A DNA stretch of 64,000 nucleotides, from NCBI GenBank assembly GCA_900767415.1, contig CAAFYZ010000045.1, positions 6,088 to 70,087 on the forward strand. Reading direction: 5' to 3'. Below the pieces are notes generated by a model. That model saw only the letters and a list, made by a program, of their open reading frames with translations. It was not told the DNA's origin and did not search any database. The translations under genes and the position numbers were made by a program. This DNA comes from Clostridia bacterium. Lineage in GTDB: Bacteria > Bacillota > Clostridia > Oscillospirales > CAG-272. Positions 1 to 8,299 of this stretch are shown piece by piece (within the stretch, counting starts at the first letter, position 1; each line of letters opens with the position of its first letter).

Positions 1-4
1 CAAA

Positions 5-38
5 GGGGCGGGTCAGATGACCCGCCCCGGATTTTTTT
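5..38 (+). terminator. Intrinsic terminator for a gene left of the window
   Basis: An 11-bp perfect stem (GGGGCGGGTCA / TGACCCGCCCC) is followed by seven T on the plus strand. The T run lies on the plus side only, so it probably ends a rightward gene outside the window. The leftward amidase gene converges on it. Confidence 0.8.
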
Positions 39-51
39 ACGCGAAGACCGA

Positions 52-912
52 TTAAGAAAACGGCGTAGACCAAAGCGTCTTTTGATCGAAGCCGAAGACC
101 TGCACGACCTCCACCTTGTCGGAGGTCGCGAGATCGTAGGGGAGAACGAGCGCGTGATCGCAAAGATCGATGCCCGCCGCCGCGGCATAGGCATACCACA
201 CAAGGTGCGCGCATTGGGTGCCGACGGCGATCGTGTTTTTATCCGTAAAAATCCCGGCGAACGCATGGTAAGGAATTCCGTGAAGGTTTTCTCTCGCGTA
301 GGCCGCGACCGCTTTGCGGGTGGCGGCGTCTGCCTTCGGACGCAGGATCATAAAATTCATGCGGTTCGTAAAATCGCCGACCGTCCCGATGCGGGAGGTC
401 TGTCCGTATGCCGTCGCCTGCAATACCTCGCCTCTTTCGGCGTCGGTTACTATGCCGGCGTGTCCCATGCGGAAGGCGGAAAAGTGCGTGGAGGAAGTGA
501 TCAGAATATCCCCGTCTTCCAAAAATCCGACGACCGAAAGCTTTCCGTCCGCGAGATAATCGGTGCACATCAGAGGGGCAAAAACATCATGCTCTACTTC
601 ATATTTCGTAAAGCGACACGCCTGCACGGAAAGAATCCCGACAATCCCGTCCTCGCCGCGCGTGCGCGCACGGTCGATGCCGATCTTCGTCAGTCCGGTC
701 TGCCGATACAGAAGAGCATAGTCTTCTTCGGAGAGCGTTTGTTTGCGGAGGAGGGATTCGATCCCGATTTTTTCTTCCGTCGGCATAGAGACGGCCGCTT
801 CTGCGTCGGAGAGAAGAAAGGCAAAACAGAGAAAAAGATACAGAACGCACGCCACTATCAAAATGACGGAAAAGAGCGGGAAGAAACCGCGGCGCGTCTT
901 GGGGCGTCTCAT
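52..912 (-). CDS. Membrane-anchored permuted papain-like amidase (YiiX/YebB-like, NlpC/P60 superfamily)
   Basis: 286 residues from the ATG at 912, which has AAAGGAG just upstream; the longer open frame to 990 has no such site. An N-terminal hydrophobic segment (about residues 12-38) anchors or exports the protein. The C-terminal half begins with 'GDILI', then 'MGHAGIV' and later 'TQCAHLVWYAY'. A His block before a Cys block is the circularly permuted order of the YiiX-type (peptidase C92-like) papain-fold enzymes, not classical NlpC/P60. Family members cut amide or ester bonds in cell-wall or lipid substrates; the substrate here is unknown. A sigma-A-like promoter lies at 981-1009. It stands alone between two rightward transcription units. 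Confidence 0.75.
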   Translation of the reverse strand: MRRPKTRRGFFPLFSVILIVACVLYLFLCFAFLLSDAEAAVSMPTEEKIGIESLLRKQTLSEEDYALLYRQTGLTKIGIDRARTRGEDGIVGILSVQACRFTKYEVEHDVFAPLMCTDYLADGKLSVVGFLEDGDILITSSTHFSAFRMGHAGIVTDAERGEVLQATAYGQTSRIGTVGDFTNRMNFMILRPKADAATRKAVAAYARENLHGIPYHAFAGIFTDKNTIAVGTQCAHLVWYAYAAAAGIDLCDHALVLPYDLATSDKVEVVQVFGFDQKTLWSTPFS

Positions 913-980
913 GCGAAAATCTCCTTTTTTTCGGAATCCGACACGGTTTTTCTTGTGTCTTATTGTGCCCGGATATGAAA

Positions 981-1009
981 AGAATAACAAAAAGAGACGT
1001 TTCTTTCAA
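981..1009 (-). promoter_or_regulatory. Sigma-A-type promoter of the papain-like amidase gene
   Basis: Read on the minus strand: TTGAAA (1004-1009), 17-bp spacer, TATTCT (981-986). It lies about 70 bp upstream of the chosen start at 912. Confidence 0.55.
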
Positions 1010-1086
1010 GGATTGCTATGGGAACGAAACAAAAATTTTTCTCCGTAGGATCGACGGCACTTTTCTCTCTCTCTTGTAGAGTCCGC

Positions 1087-1115
1087 TTGACAGGACGGGG
1101 AAAAGATGCTATACT
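1087..1115 (+). promoter_or_regulatory. Sigma-A promoter of the transglutaminase lipoprotein gene
   Basis: TTGACA (1087-1092), 17-bp spacer, TATACT (1110-1115). The predicted start of transcription near 1122 gives a leader of about 90 nt that contains a terminator-like hairpin (1138-1164). Confidence 0.7.
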
Positions 1116-1137
1116 GAAGTTACATCGACGCGGCGCG

Positions 1138-1164
1138 AAAGAGCGGTACTTCGGCTCTTTTTTT
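1138..1164 (+). terminator. Terminator-like hairpin inside the lipoprotein leader
   Basis: Stem AAAGAGC / GCTCTTT with a 9-nt loop, running into a T tract. It lies between the promoter at 1087-1115 and the gene start at 1210, so it can only act as an attenuator or end a very short transcript. It could be fortuitous. Confidence 0.4.
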
Positions 1165-1209
1165 CGAAAGTGCGGCGCGGTATTTGACAAAGATACGAAG
1201 GAGAAAAAG

Positions 1210-3498
1210 ATGAAACAACGGAGTATTCGCGCACTTTTTCTGACGCTGCTGCTTTTTTCTTTGATTTTTTGCGGGTTGGTCTCCTGCGACCTTGTCGGGG
1301 TGTCGGGAAAGAAGGACTGCACCGCCACCTTCGTGGTCGGCGAACACGCATATTCTGTGCGTACCGCCGGCGGCTCCGTGCCCGTGTACCCGAACGGCAC
1401 GCCCGAAAAAGAACCGCAGGACGGAAAAGAGTTCGTCTTTATCGGTTGGTCGCCCACCCTCGGGAAAATATCGGAAGACACGACCTATACCGCGCTTTTT
1501 GAGGAGAGGACGCGCCGCTTTGACATTACCGTAAAGGTTACCCCCGAGGGGGCGGGTTCCGTCTTCGGAGAGGGAAAAGCCGAGACGGGGAGCGATGCGA
1601 TCCTGCGCGTGGAAGAGGCGAAGGGGTACCGCTTTCTCGGTTGGTATGAAAACGGAAAAGCGACGGGCAATTCGGCAGAAAAGCAAATAACTCTTTACAA
1701 TATAGAAGAAAATCGGGAGATCGAAGCACGCTTTGCGCCGATTTCCTTCCCGATCACCTATTGCGTGCCGAACGGAACGATTAACGAAAACCCCGAGACG
1801 TACGACATCACGATGGGCGAGGTGGTGCTCAAAGTGCCACGGCGGGACGGGTATATTTTCGACGGCTTTACCACCGAGGCGGACGGGAAGGGAGAGCGCG
1901 TCCGCACGCTCACCTACGATCTTGTCTCCGTCTCTCCTACCCTGTATGCGAACTTTGTCCCCTCGGCAAAGGTGACCTTCTGCGTGACGGGGGACAAGAC
2001 GGTGTATATCGAAGAAGATTTTGTCCTCGGGCGCGTGCCGAGCCCGCCCGCGATCGACGGGGCGGCATACGGCATGAGTGCCTATGCGGTGCGGGGGTGG
2101 TACGCCGACGAAGCGTGCGGGACACCCGCCGATTTTTCCCTCCCGCCCGAGACCGGCATGATATATTATGCGGTGTGGGAATACCGCGGGAACACGGGAT
2201 TTGCCCCGTATCTTGAAAAATTCGTTGCCGCGCGTGCGTCGGGGACGGTGCACGTCTCTTCGGAAGAAGAGTTGATCGCGCTTGTGGATTTCGTCCGATT
2301 CTGCAATCTCTCCGAAGACGCGCAGATCCGCGTGGAATTTTCTTCCGCGTTCTGCCCGACGTTTGAAAATGCGAAACAGTTGTCCGCCTACGTTTCTTCT
2401 CTGATCGAACGCGGAGAATTCCCGAATTCGATCGGGCTGAGTTATTCCTACTCTTCCGATTCCTATCGTTTAAGTGCCGTCTTCTCTTCGCAGAGCGTGG
2501 AGAGTGAGGGGACACTGTGCGCCGATCCCGACGGCACGGGGCAGTATCTGCAATATGAATATGCGCATCGGATCACCTCCCCGGGGCGCGCCGCGGATTT
2601 TGACGCTTTTCCTATCGAAAATATCAAAAGCACGCTCGCCGTCTCCACCTCCAATCAGCTCGTGTACGCGCTGGAACACGGCTTCCGTCCGCTCCCCGAG
2701 GCGGGGAGTACCGCCGAGCGGGTGTATCTTGCCGCCAAGGCGGTCCTGCGGCGGATCGTCGATGACGATATGAACGACTTTGACAAGCTCCGCGCCATCT
2801 ACGAATGGCTGATACTGACCGTGCGATACGACCATACGGCGGCGGACGAGGTCGGGACGGACTGGCGGTTCTATGACGCGTGGTATCCCGAGGGCGTCTT
2901 CTTTTGTCATGCGGCGGTCTGCGACGGCATCGCAAAAAGTTTTCTGATTCTTGCAAGGATCGAGAACATCGCCTGCGTCCGCGTTTCGGGAACGTCGATC
3001 GGCGGGGTCGGACACGCATGGAACAAGGTCTGTCTTGACGGCGCATGGTACGGCGTCGATGCGACGGAGGGGAATCTTTCCGTCGGGAAAGAAGAGTATT
3101 TAAGTTATACGGCGTTCCTTTTCACCGACGCATATAAAGAACAAAAATATCGCTTTACGATCCTGCCGAAGACTGCCACCCCGCAGGACGGGATCAACGT
3201 CTACGCCCGCATGGAATTCGGCGAAGGGCTTTTGCGTTACGATCTGTATCTGAACGGTATCGCAGAGCTTGAGCGTCTCGCCGCCGCGATGAGACGCTAC
3301 ACCTCCGACGCGGGCGGCTATGACGGCGTGACCTCGCACCGCTACGTTACCGTGGAGGTCGCCGTCGCCGACGGCTCGGGCGTGACGCCCGATCTTCTGT
3401 GTCGGAAACTTGGGGTGAGCACCTACGTCTCTCTGACGGCGTCCGACGGCATCTCGGTCTATGCCCTCCGTCTTCCCCTTCCCGAGAGCAGGGGCTGA
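1210..3498 (+). CDS. Surface lipoprotein with InlB-type repeats and a transglutaminase-like domain
   Basis: 762 residues from the ATG at 1210 (AAGGAG upstream); upstream in-frame codons have no ribosome site. The first 26 residues form a lipoprotein signal ending in 'LVSC', so Cys26 is the likely lipid anchor. Residues about 35-340 carry several beta-grasp-like InlB B (Listeria-Bacteroides) repeats, seen as 'FIGWSP', 'FLGWYENG', 'YIFDGF' and 'VRGWYADEACG' turns. The C-terminal part has the papain-like transglutaminase triad: Cys in 'HAAVCDGIAKSF', His in 'GVGHAWNKV', Asp in 'YGVDATEG'. In such proteins this domain is usually a peptidase or cross-linker outside the cell. The gene is monocistronic, with a terminator at 3531. 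Substrate unknown. Confidence 0.85.
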   Translation: MKQRSIRALFLTLLLFSLIFCGLVSCDLVGVSGKKDCTATFVVGEHAYSVRTAGGSVPVYPNGTPEKEPQDGKEFVFIGWSPTLGKISEDTTYTALFEERTRRFDITVKVTPEGAGSVFGEGKAETGSDAILRVEEAKGYRFLGWYENGKATGNSAEKQITLYNIEENREIEARFAPISFPITYCVPNGTINENPETYDITMGEVVLKVPRRDGYIFDGFTTEADGKGERVRTLTYDLVSVSPTLYANFVPSAKVTFCVTGDKTVYIEEDFVLGRVPSPPAIDGAAYGMSAYAVRGWYADEACGTPADFSLPPETGMIYYAVWEYRGNTGFAPYLEKFVAARASGTVHVSSEEELIALVDFVRFCNLSEDAQIRVEFSSAFCPTFENAKQLSAYVSSLIERGEFPNSIGLSYSYSSDSYRLSAVFSSQSVESEGTLCADPDGTGQYLQYEYAHRITSPGRAADFDAFPIENIKSTLAVSTSNQLVYALEHGFRPLPEAGSTAERVYLAAKAVLRRIVDDDMNDFDKLRAIYEWLILTVRYDHTAADEVGTDWRFYDAWYPEGVFFCHAAVCDGIAKSFLILARIENIACVRVSGTSIGGVGHAWNKVCLDGAWYGVDATEGNLSVGKEEYLSYTAFLFTDAYKEQKYRFTILPKTATPQDGINVYARMEFGEGLLRYDLYLNGIAELERLAAAMRRYTSDAGGYDGVTSHRYVTVEVAVADGSGVTPDLLCRKLGVSTYVSLTASDGISVYALRLPLPESRG

Positions 3499-3530
3499 CC
3501 CTTATCGTCTTCGCAAAGAAAAAGAAAAAA

Positions 3531-3570
3531 CCGTCGCAGGGGAAAATCCCCGGGGTGCGACGGCTTTTTT
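3531..3570 (+). terminator. Intrinsic terminator after the lipoprotein gene
   Basis: CCGTCGCA ... TGCGACGG stem with an inner GGGG/CCCC pair, then six T. A run of A on the left means it could also work for the leftward esterase cluster that ends at 3659. Confidence 0.8.
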
Positions 3571-3658
3571 CTTTCGGGAGAGTTTTTCGCGGGCAGGCAG
3601 GGTGCGTTGCACCGCAGAAAGTGTTTTTTTAAGTCCCGCGACGGGCGAGGGCGGAAAT

Positions 3659-4441
3659 TTATGCTTTTTCGTCTCCGAAGAAGTAGGCGAGCGTGCGCTC
3701 GATCTCGTCGTCCCAGAACTCCCAGGAATGAATCCCGGGGGCTTCGCGGTAGCGGTGCGGCACAGCGGCTTCGGTGAGAAGGGATTCCATCTTGCGGGTG
3801 CAGGGGAGAAGGGGGTCTTCGGTACCGCAGGAGAGATAGATTTTTTCGGGGAGTGTCCCTTCGCGGATTGCGGTTTTCGCAAGGGCGTAGACGTCGTTTT
3901 CGGAGCCCCTGATTTTTTCAAACGGGCCGAAGACGTCCGCCCAATACGAAGCGTCGATATAGATGTGATGCGAGTCCGCGGGGTCGAGCGCGCCCGAGAA
4001 GGATGCGACCCCGGCGAATGTCCCGGGATTGCGGAGCGCGATTTTCAGTGCGCCGTAGCCGCCCATCGAGAGTCCGGCGATATAGTTCATTTCCTTTTTG
4101 TCACTCATGCCGCGGAAAAAGGAGCGGCAGAGGGCGGGGACTTCTTTTGCGATGTAGGTATAGTAATTTCCGCCGTGCGCCATGTCGCAGTACCAGCTGC
4201 GGTGCGCGTTCGGCATGACGACGGCAATGCCGTAGCGGGAGGCGTAACGCTCGATTGACGTGCGCCGCTCCCAGATCGTGTGGTCGTCCGAGAGCCCGTG
4301 CAGAAGGTAGAGCGTCTTGAATTCTTCGGTACGGGAGCCGCCCATGCCGATCTGCGTAGTCGCGGACTGCGGGAGGATCACCGCAACCTCCGACGCCATA
4401 CCGAGTGCGTCGGAGTGAAAGTTCAGAGTCAGAAATGCCAT
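3659..4441 (-). CDS. Putative esterase of the esterase D / EstA type (alpha/beta hydrolase)
   Basis: 260 residues. The alpha/beta-hydrolase core is clear: 'LYLLHGLSDD' near residue 48, the nucleophile elbow 'GLSMGG' near residue 126, an acid in 'CGTEDPLL' and a His in 'GIHSWEFWDD' near the end. This matches the PF00756 family (S-formylglutathione hydrolase, tributyrin esterase EstA, feruloyl or acetyl esterases). No signal peptide, so the enzyme is probably cytoplasmic. It is the last gene of the leftward cluster that also carries malQ and pepT; start supported by AAGGAGA. Acetyl or other short-chain ester substrates are likely, but specificity cannot be told from sequence. Confidence 0.85.
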   Translation of the reverse strand: MAFLTLNFHSDALGMASEVAVILPQSATTQIGMGGSRTEEFKTLYLLHGLSDDHTIWERRTSIERYASRYGIAVVMPNAHRSWYCDMAHGGNYYTYIAKEVPALCRSFFRGMSDKKEMNYIAGLSMGGYGALKIALRNPGTFAGVASFSGALDPADSHHIYIDASYWADVFGPFEKIRGSENDVYALAKTAIREGTLPEKIYLSCGTEDPLLPCTRKMESLLTEAAVPHRYREAPGIHSWEFWDDEIERTLAYFFGDEKA

Positions 4442-4456
4442 GAGTTTATCTCCTTG

Positions 4457-4476
4457 TTGAAAAGTATTCTTTACAA
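4457..4476 (-). repeat. Dispersed 9-4-9 element, copy A (malQ/esterase boundary)
   Basis: Minus strand reads TTGTAAAG-AATA-CTTTTCAA. The malQ stop TAA (4471-4473) is inside the left arm. See the finding on the dispersed element. Confidence 0.5.
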
Positions 4477-5925
4477 TTTTCCGTCACTTTCGGGAAGTCT
4501 CCCGTAAAGGGCGGCAAGTTTTTGAAAAGCAGAGGTGTCGATCGAGGCGAGCTGTTCTTTTGTTACGCGGAACGCCCAGTTGTCCTCCGACGTGCCGGGC
4601 GTATTCAGACGGGTGTCCCGCCCGAAACGGAGAAGGTCCTGAATCGGAAGGATCAGAATCCCCGCGTGTGAGGCGTACATGGTACGGAAGACGGGGTCGA
4701 TCGCATCGCCGATCTCCTCCCCGGGATAACCGACATAGTCGAAAACGTACCGCCGCGTCTTCGGGTCGAGGTCGAAAAGGTAGCCGAGGAGCGTGTTGTT
4801 GTCGTGCGTGCCGGTGTAGGCGACGCAGTTATGTTCGTAATTGTGGGGCAGGTGCGGGGAGTCGTCGCCGAAGAAAGCGAACTGCAACACCCGCATTCCG
4901 GGCAGTCCCGAGGCGACAAGCAGTTTTTTCACCGCGGGGGTGATCTCTCCGAGGTCTTCCGCGATCAGAAGGCAGTCGCCCGCCGCCTCGCGGAGTGCAC
5001 GGACGAGAGCCATGCCCGGTCCTTTGCGCCAGACGCCCTCCCGCGCGGTCGTCGCACCGGCGGGAACGGCAAAGTATGCCTCGATCCCGCGGAAGTGGTC
5101 GATCCGCACCCCGTCGAACATCTCGCTCATGAAGGCGATGCGCCGCCGCCAAAAGGCGAAACCGTCTTCTTTCATCTTCTTATAGTTGTAGAGCGGGTTG
5201 CCCCAGAGCTGACCGTCGGCGGAAAAATAGTCGGGCGGCACGCCCGCCACCTCGGTCGGGTGTCCCTTCCCGTCGAGCAGGAAGTTCTCGGGGGAGAAGA
5301 AGACGTCGGCACTGTCCTCGGCGACATAGATCGGCAGGTCGCCGACGATCCGCACGCCGTGCGCATTCGCGTATGCTTTGAGCGAGAGCCATTCGCTATA
5401 CGCTTCATAGGACAGGAACTCCCATGCGCGAAGTACCTCTTCGTCCGCACACCCGTTTTCCCACAGGGTGTGGTGGCGATCGCCGTTCGATGCGCGCAGA
5501 GCCATAAAGCGGCAGAATTTTGCCGTATCGGGGTGCGCGGCGAGAAAGGCGTCGATCGGCGCACGGTCGGTGACGCGCGCCGCCGCGCGGAAGAGAAGGG
5601 GCAGTCTTTCTTTGTCGAGGCGGGAGAACTCGCAGGTGTAGGAGATCTTCTCTTTTGCCGACGCACATTCTTCCTTCGTCAGGAGTCCCTTCTTTTCGAG
5701 CGTGTCGAGATCGATAAAATTCGGATTCAGACTGAACGAACTGTAAGACTTATAGGGAGAATGACATTCGTCCGGCAGACAGAAGGGGAGCACCTGCCAT
5801 ACGGAGAAGCCACCCGCCGCGAGAAAATCGACGAAGCGGTATGCCCCCTCGCCGAAGTCCCCCTCACCGTATTTCCCGGGGAGCATGGAGACGGGCATCA
5901 GGACACCGACACAGCGTTTTTGCAT
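4471..5925 (-). CDS. malQ: 4-alpha-glucanotransferase (amylomaltase)
   Basis: 484 residues from the ATG at 5925, five bases after GGAGG; an upstream TTG lies inside that site. GH77 motifs are complete: 'SVWQVLPF' and 'SPYKSYSSF' at the N-terminus, 'GDLPIYVAEDSADVF', the nucleophile Asp in 'VRIDHFRG', the acid/base Glu in 'IAEDLG', and 'GTHDNNT'. MalQ disproportionates maltodextrins in the cytoplasm, moving glucan segments between chains and releasing glucose. It sits between pepT and an esterase gene, so it may serve general glycogen or maltodextrin turnover; no other glycogen or maltose genes are in the window. Confidence 0.97.
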   Translation of the reverse strand: MQKRCVGVLMPVSMLPGKYGEGDFGEGAYRFVDFLAAGGFSVWQVLPFCLPDECHSPYKSYSSFSLNPNFIDLDTLEKKGLLTKEECASAKEKISYTCEFSRLDKERLPLLFRAAARVTDRAPIDAFLAAHPDTAKFCRFMALRASNGDRHHTLWENGCADEEVLRAWEFLSYEAYSEWLSLKAYANAHGVRIVGDLPIYVAEDSADVFFSPENFLLDGKGHPTEVAGVPPDYFSADGQLWGNPLYNYKKMKEDGFAFWRRRIAFMSEMFDGVRIDHFRGIEAYFAVPAGATTAREGVWRKGPGMALVRALREAAGDCLLIAEDLGEITPAVKKLLVASGLPGMRVLQFAFFGDDSPHLPHNYEHNCVAYTGTHDNNTLLGYLFDLDPKTRRYVFDYVGYPGEEIGDAIDPVFRTMYASHAGILILPIQDLLRFGRDTRLNTPGTSEDNWAFRVTKEQLASIDTSAFQKLAALYGRLPESDGKL

Positions 5926-5952
5926 AATTTCCTCCAATATGCGAAGAAATGT

Positions 5953-7188
5953 TTACTTTTCAAACTTCTTTGTGAAGAGATCCGAGAGCGTCGAAAGGAT
6001 TTCGACGACCCGATCCATGCCTTCGACCGTCGTATGCTCGCACGGACCGTGGCAGGCGGCGCCCCCGGTGCCGAGGTTCGGGCAGGGGAGTCCCATGAAG
6101 GAAAGCCGCGCACCGTCCGTACCGCCGCGGATCGGATAGACCGCGGGCGAAAGTCCCGCCCTGCGTGTCGCCTCTTCGGCAAGGTCGATGAGGAAGATCA
6201 CGGGTTCGATCTTCTCTTTCATATTGTAATAACTGTCTTTGACGGTGAGGGTCAGCGTCCCCTCGCCCCATTTTTTATTCAGAAGGTCGGCAACCTCGGC
6301 GATCCTGCGCTTTTTCTCTTCGAATTTTGCGCGGTCGTGGTCGCGGATGATATAGGTGAGTTTTGCCTCGGCGACCTCTCCCGTCACCGAAAGAAGGTGG
6401 AAGAATCCCTCATATCCCTCGGTCTTCTCGGGGACTTCGTCGGCGGGGAGCAGAGACTGGAATTCGCAGGCGATCGCACCCGCATTTTTCATGATGCCCT
6501 TTGCCGAGCCGGGATGGACGTTAAAGCCCGTGATCTGCACGACGGCAGAGGCGGCGTTGAAGTTTTCGTATTCGATCTCGCCTTCCAACCCGCCGTCCAC
6601 CGTATAGGCGTACGTCGCACCGAATCTTTTGACGTCGAAGAAGTCCGCGCCCCGTCCGATCTCCTCGTCGGGGGTAAAGCCGATGGCGACGGCGCCGTGC
6701 GGACGCCCCGAGGCGAGAAGCTCTTCGGCGAAGGTCATGATCTCGGCGATGCCCGCCTTGTCGTCCGCACCGAGGACGGTGGTGCCGTCCGAGGTGATCA
6801 GGGTTCTGCCCGCCATGGCGGCAAGGTGAGGGAAGTCGCGAACACGAAGTGTCCGCTCGGAGCCGTCCGCCCCGTGCAGAACGAGGTCTTTGCCGTCGTA
6901 GTTTTCATGCAGGGTCGGTACGGGGGCGTGGGAGCAGAAGTCGGAGACGGTATCCATGTGGGCGATCAGTCCGAGGGTCGGCACGTGCTCGTATCCCGCC
7001 GTCGCGGGGATCTTCCCGTAAACATAGCACTTTTCGTCGGCTTCGGCGTCGATGCCGAGGGCGCGCAGCTCTCCGACGAGCAGATTGGCAAGGTCGAACT
7101 GGCAGGCACTGCTCGGCGTGCTTTCACTTTCTTCATTGCTCGGCGTCCATACCGCCGCATAGCGTAAAAGTCTTTCGTAAGCTTTCAT
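5953..7188 (-). CDS. pepT: Peptidase T (tripeptide aminopeptidase)
   Basis: 411 residues, the usual length. Zinc-ligand and catalytic motifs of the M20B family are present: 'LIAHMDT', 'GADDKAG', 'TPDEEIG' and 'HPGSAKG'. The C-terminal dimetal residues are also visible ('RGGTDGARLS', 'GGAACHGPCEHT'). The enzyme removes the N-terminal residue of tripeptides in the cytoplasm. CGGAGAG lies ten bases upstream of the start. It follows mutY by 34 bp, and that spacer is filled by a copy of the dispersed 9-4-9 element. With the M42 enzyme two genes upstream it forms a peptide-breakdown pair. Confidence 0.96.
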   Translation of the reverse strand: MKAYERLLRYAAVWTPSNEESESTPSSACQFDLANLLVGELRALGIDAEADEKCYVYGKIPATAGYEHVPTLGLIAHMDTVSDFCSHAPVPTLHENYDGKDLVLHGADGSERTLRVRDFPHLAAMAGRTLITSDGTTVLGADDKAGIAEIMTFAEELLASGRPHGAVAIGFTPDEEIGRGADFFDVKRFGATYAYTVDGGLEGEIEYENFNAASAVVQITGFNVHPGSAKGIMKNAGAIACEFQSLLPADEVPEKTEGYEGFFHLLSVTGEVAEAKLTYIIRDHDRAKFEEKKRRIAEVADLLNKKWGEGTLTLTVKDSYYNMKEKIEPVIFLIDLAEEATRRAGLSPAVYPIRGGTDGARLSFMGLPCPNLGTGGAACHGPCEHTTVEGMDRVVEILSTLSDLFTKKFEK

Positions 7189-7199
7189 AATACTCTCCG

Positions 7200-7222
7200 T
7201 TTTAATAACTATTATTTACATT
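7200..7222 (-). repeat. Dispersed 9-4-9 element, copy B (mutY/pepT spacer)
   Basis: Minus strand reads AATGTAAAT-AATA-GTTATTAAAA and starts at the base after the mutY stop codon. The left arm is almost identical to copy F at 35447. Confidence 0.5.
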
Positions 7223-8299
7223 TTATTTTGTTTTATTGATAAAATCGGTGAAATAGCGAAAGGCGGACGGAATCGCGTAGGCATCCCGAAGCTCACCGGG
7301 GCGCGCCGCGATAAAGCCCTCCGGCACCTTATCACAAGCGGCAAGATACCCCGTCATGTGCCATTCCGCATGGGTGAAGATGTGTACCGCCTCACCGATC
7401 GGCGAAAGATCGCGCACTTCGATGCCGAGTTCTTTCACGGCGGCTTTTGCCCGGATTTCACCGAGCCGCCCCGTCACCGAGGGGAATTCGTACAGCCCCG
7501 CGAGCAGTCCGTGCGTCGGACGACGGCGGATCAGATACCGATCGTCCGCGCGGCAGAGGAAGACCGTGCGCTCTTCGATGCGCCGCGGCTTTTTCGGTGC
7601 TTTGGCGGGGAGAAGAGCGACGATGTGTCCCGCCCGCGCCCCGCAGGTGTCCCGGAGCGGGCAGGCGTCGCAGAGTGCCTCGCCGTTCGGAATACAGACG
7701 TTCTCGCCGAGCTGCATCAGTGCCTCGGTAAAGCGACGCGCGTCGTCACCCGAAGGATAGCGGGCACGCAAAAAGTCCGCCACTTGCTTTTTCGTTTTTT
7801 CGAGAGAGATGTCCGCGTCCGAGGCATAGTAACGCATCAGCACGCGAAGTACGTTCCCGTCCACCGCCGGCTCGGGAAGTCCGAAGGCGATCGACGCAAT
7901 GGCACCGGCGGTATACGCACCAATCCCGGGGAGCGCGCGGAGCGCGGCGGGATCCTGTGGCAGGACGCCGTGATATTTTTCCGCAAGAAGGAGTGCCGCC
8001 CGCCTGAGATTGCGCGCGCGGGAATAGTAGCCGAGACCTTCCCACAGTTTCATCAGCCGATCTTCGTCCACCGCCGCGAGGGCGGCAAGGTCGGGGAGTT
8101 CGGCGAGAAAGCGCTCGTAATAGGGAATGACGGCAGCCGTGCGCGTCTGCTGGAGCATGATTTCGGAGATCCAGACACGGTAGGGAGTCGGGTCGCTTCG
8201 CCACGGCAGGGGTTTCCCGTTTTCCGAAAGCCAGCGGAGAAGCGGCAGAATCACCTCGCGGGAAAACGTCTCTTTTTCGTCGTGAAAAATCTCTTCCAT
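7223..8299 (-). CDS. mutY: A/G-specific adenine DNA glycosylase
   Basis: 358 residues. MutY features in order: 'EIMLQQTRTAAVIPYYERF' (helix-hairpin-helix glycosylase core), 'WEGLGYYSRARNL', 'LPGIGAYTAGAI' with the catalytic Asp in 'PAVDGNV', then the 4Fe-4S loop with Cys in 'CIPNGEALCDACPLRDTC'. The C-terminal 130 residues resemble the Nudix-like 8-oxoG reading domain. The enzyme excises A opposite 8-oxoguanine. The start overlaps the stop of the M42 gene as TGATG, so translation is probably coupled. Confidence 0.96.
   Translation of the reverse strand: MEEIFHDEKETFSREVILPLLRWLSENGKPLPWRSDPTPYRVWISEIMLQQTRTAAVIPYYERFLAELPDLAALAAVDEDRLMKLWEGLGYYSRARNLRRAALLLAEKYHGVLPQDPAALRALPGIGAYTAGAIASIAFGLPEPAVDGNVLRVLMRYYASDADISLEKTKKQVADFLRARYPSGDDARRFTEALMQLGENVCIPNGEALCDACPLRDTCGARAGHIVALLPAKAPKKPRRIEERTVFLCRADDRYLIRRRPTHGLLAGLYEFPSVTGRLGEIRAKAAVKELGIEVRDLSPIGEAVHIFTHAEWHMTGYLAACDKVPEGFIAARPGELRDAYAIPSAFRYFTDFINKTK

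Noticed and set aside
52..990. Longer N-terminus for the papain-like amidase (start at 990)
   Set aside because: The extra 26 residues lie upstream of a good AAAGGAG site that serves the ATG at 912 and would precede the membrane anchor without purpose.
4804..7167. 787-codon plus-strand frame across malQ and pepT
   Set aside because: Antisense shadow of two real enzymes; low-information sequence with no motif.
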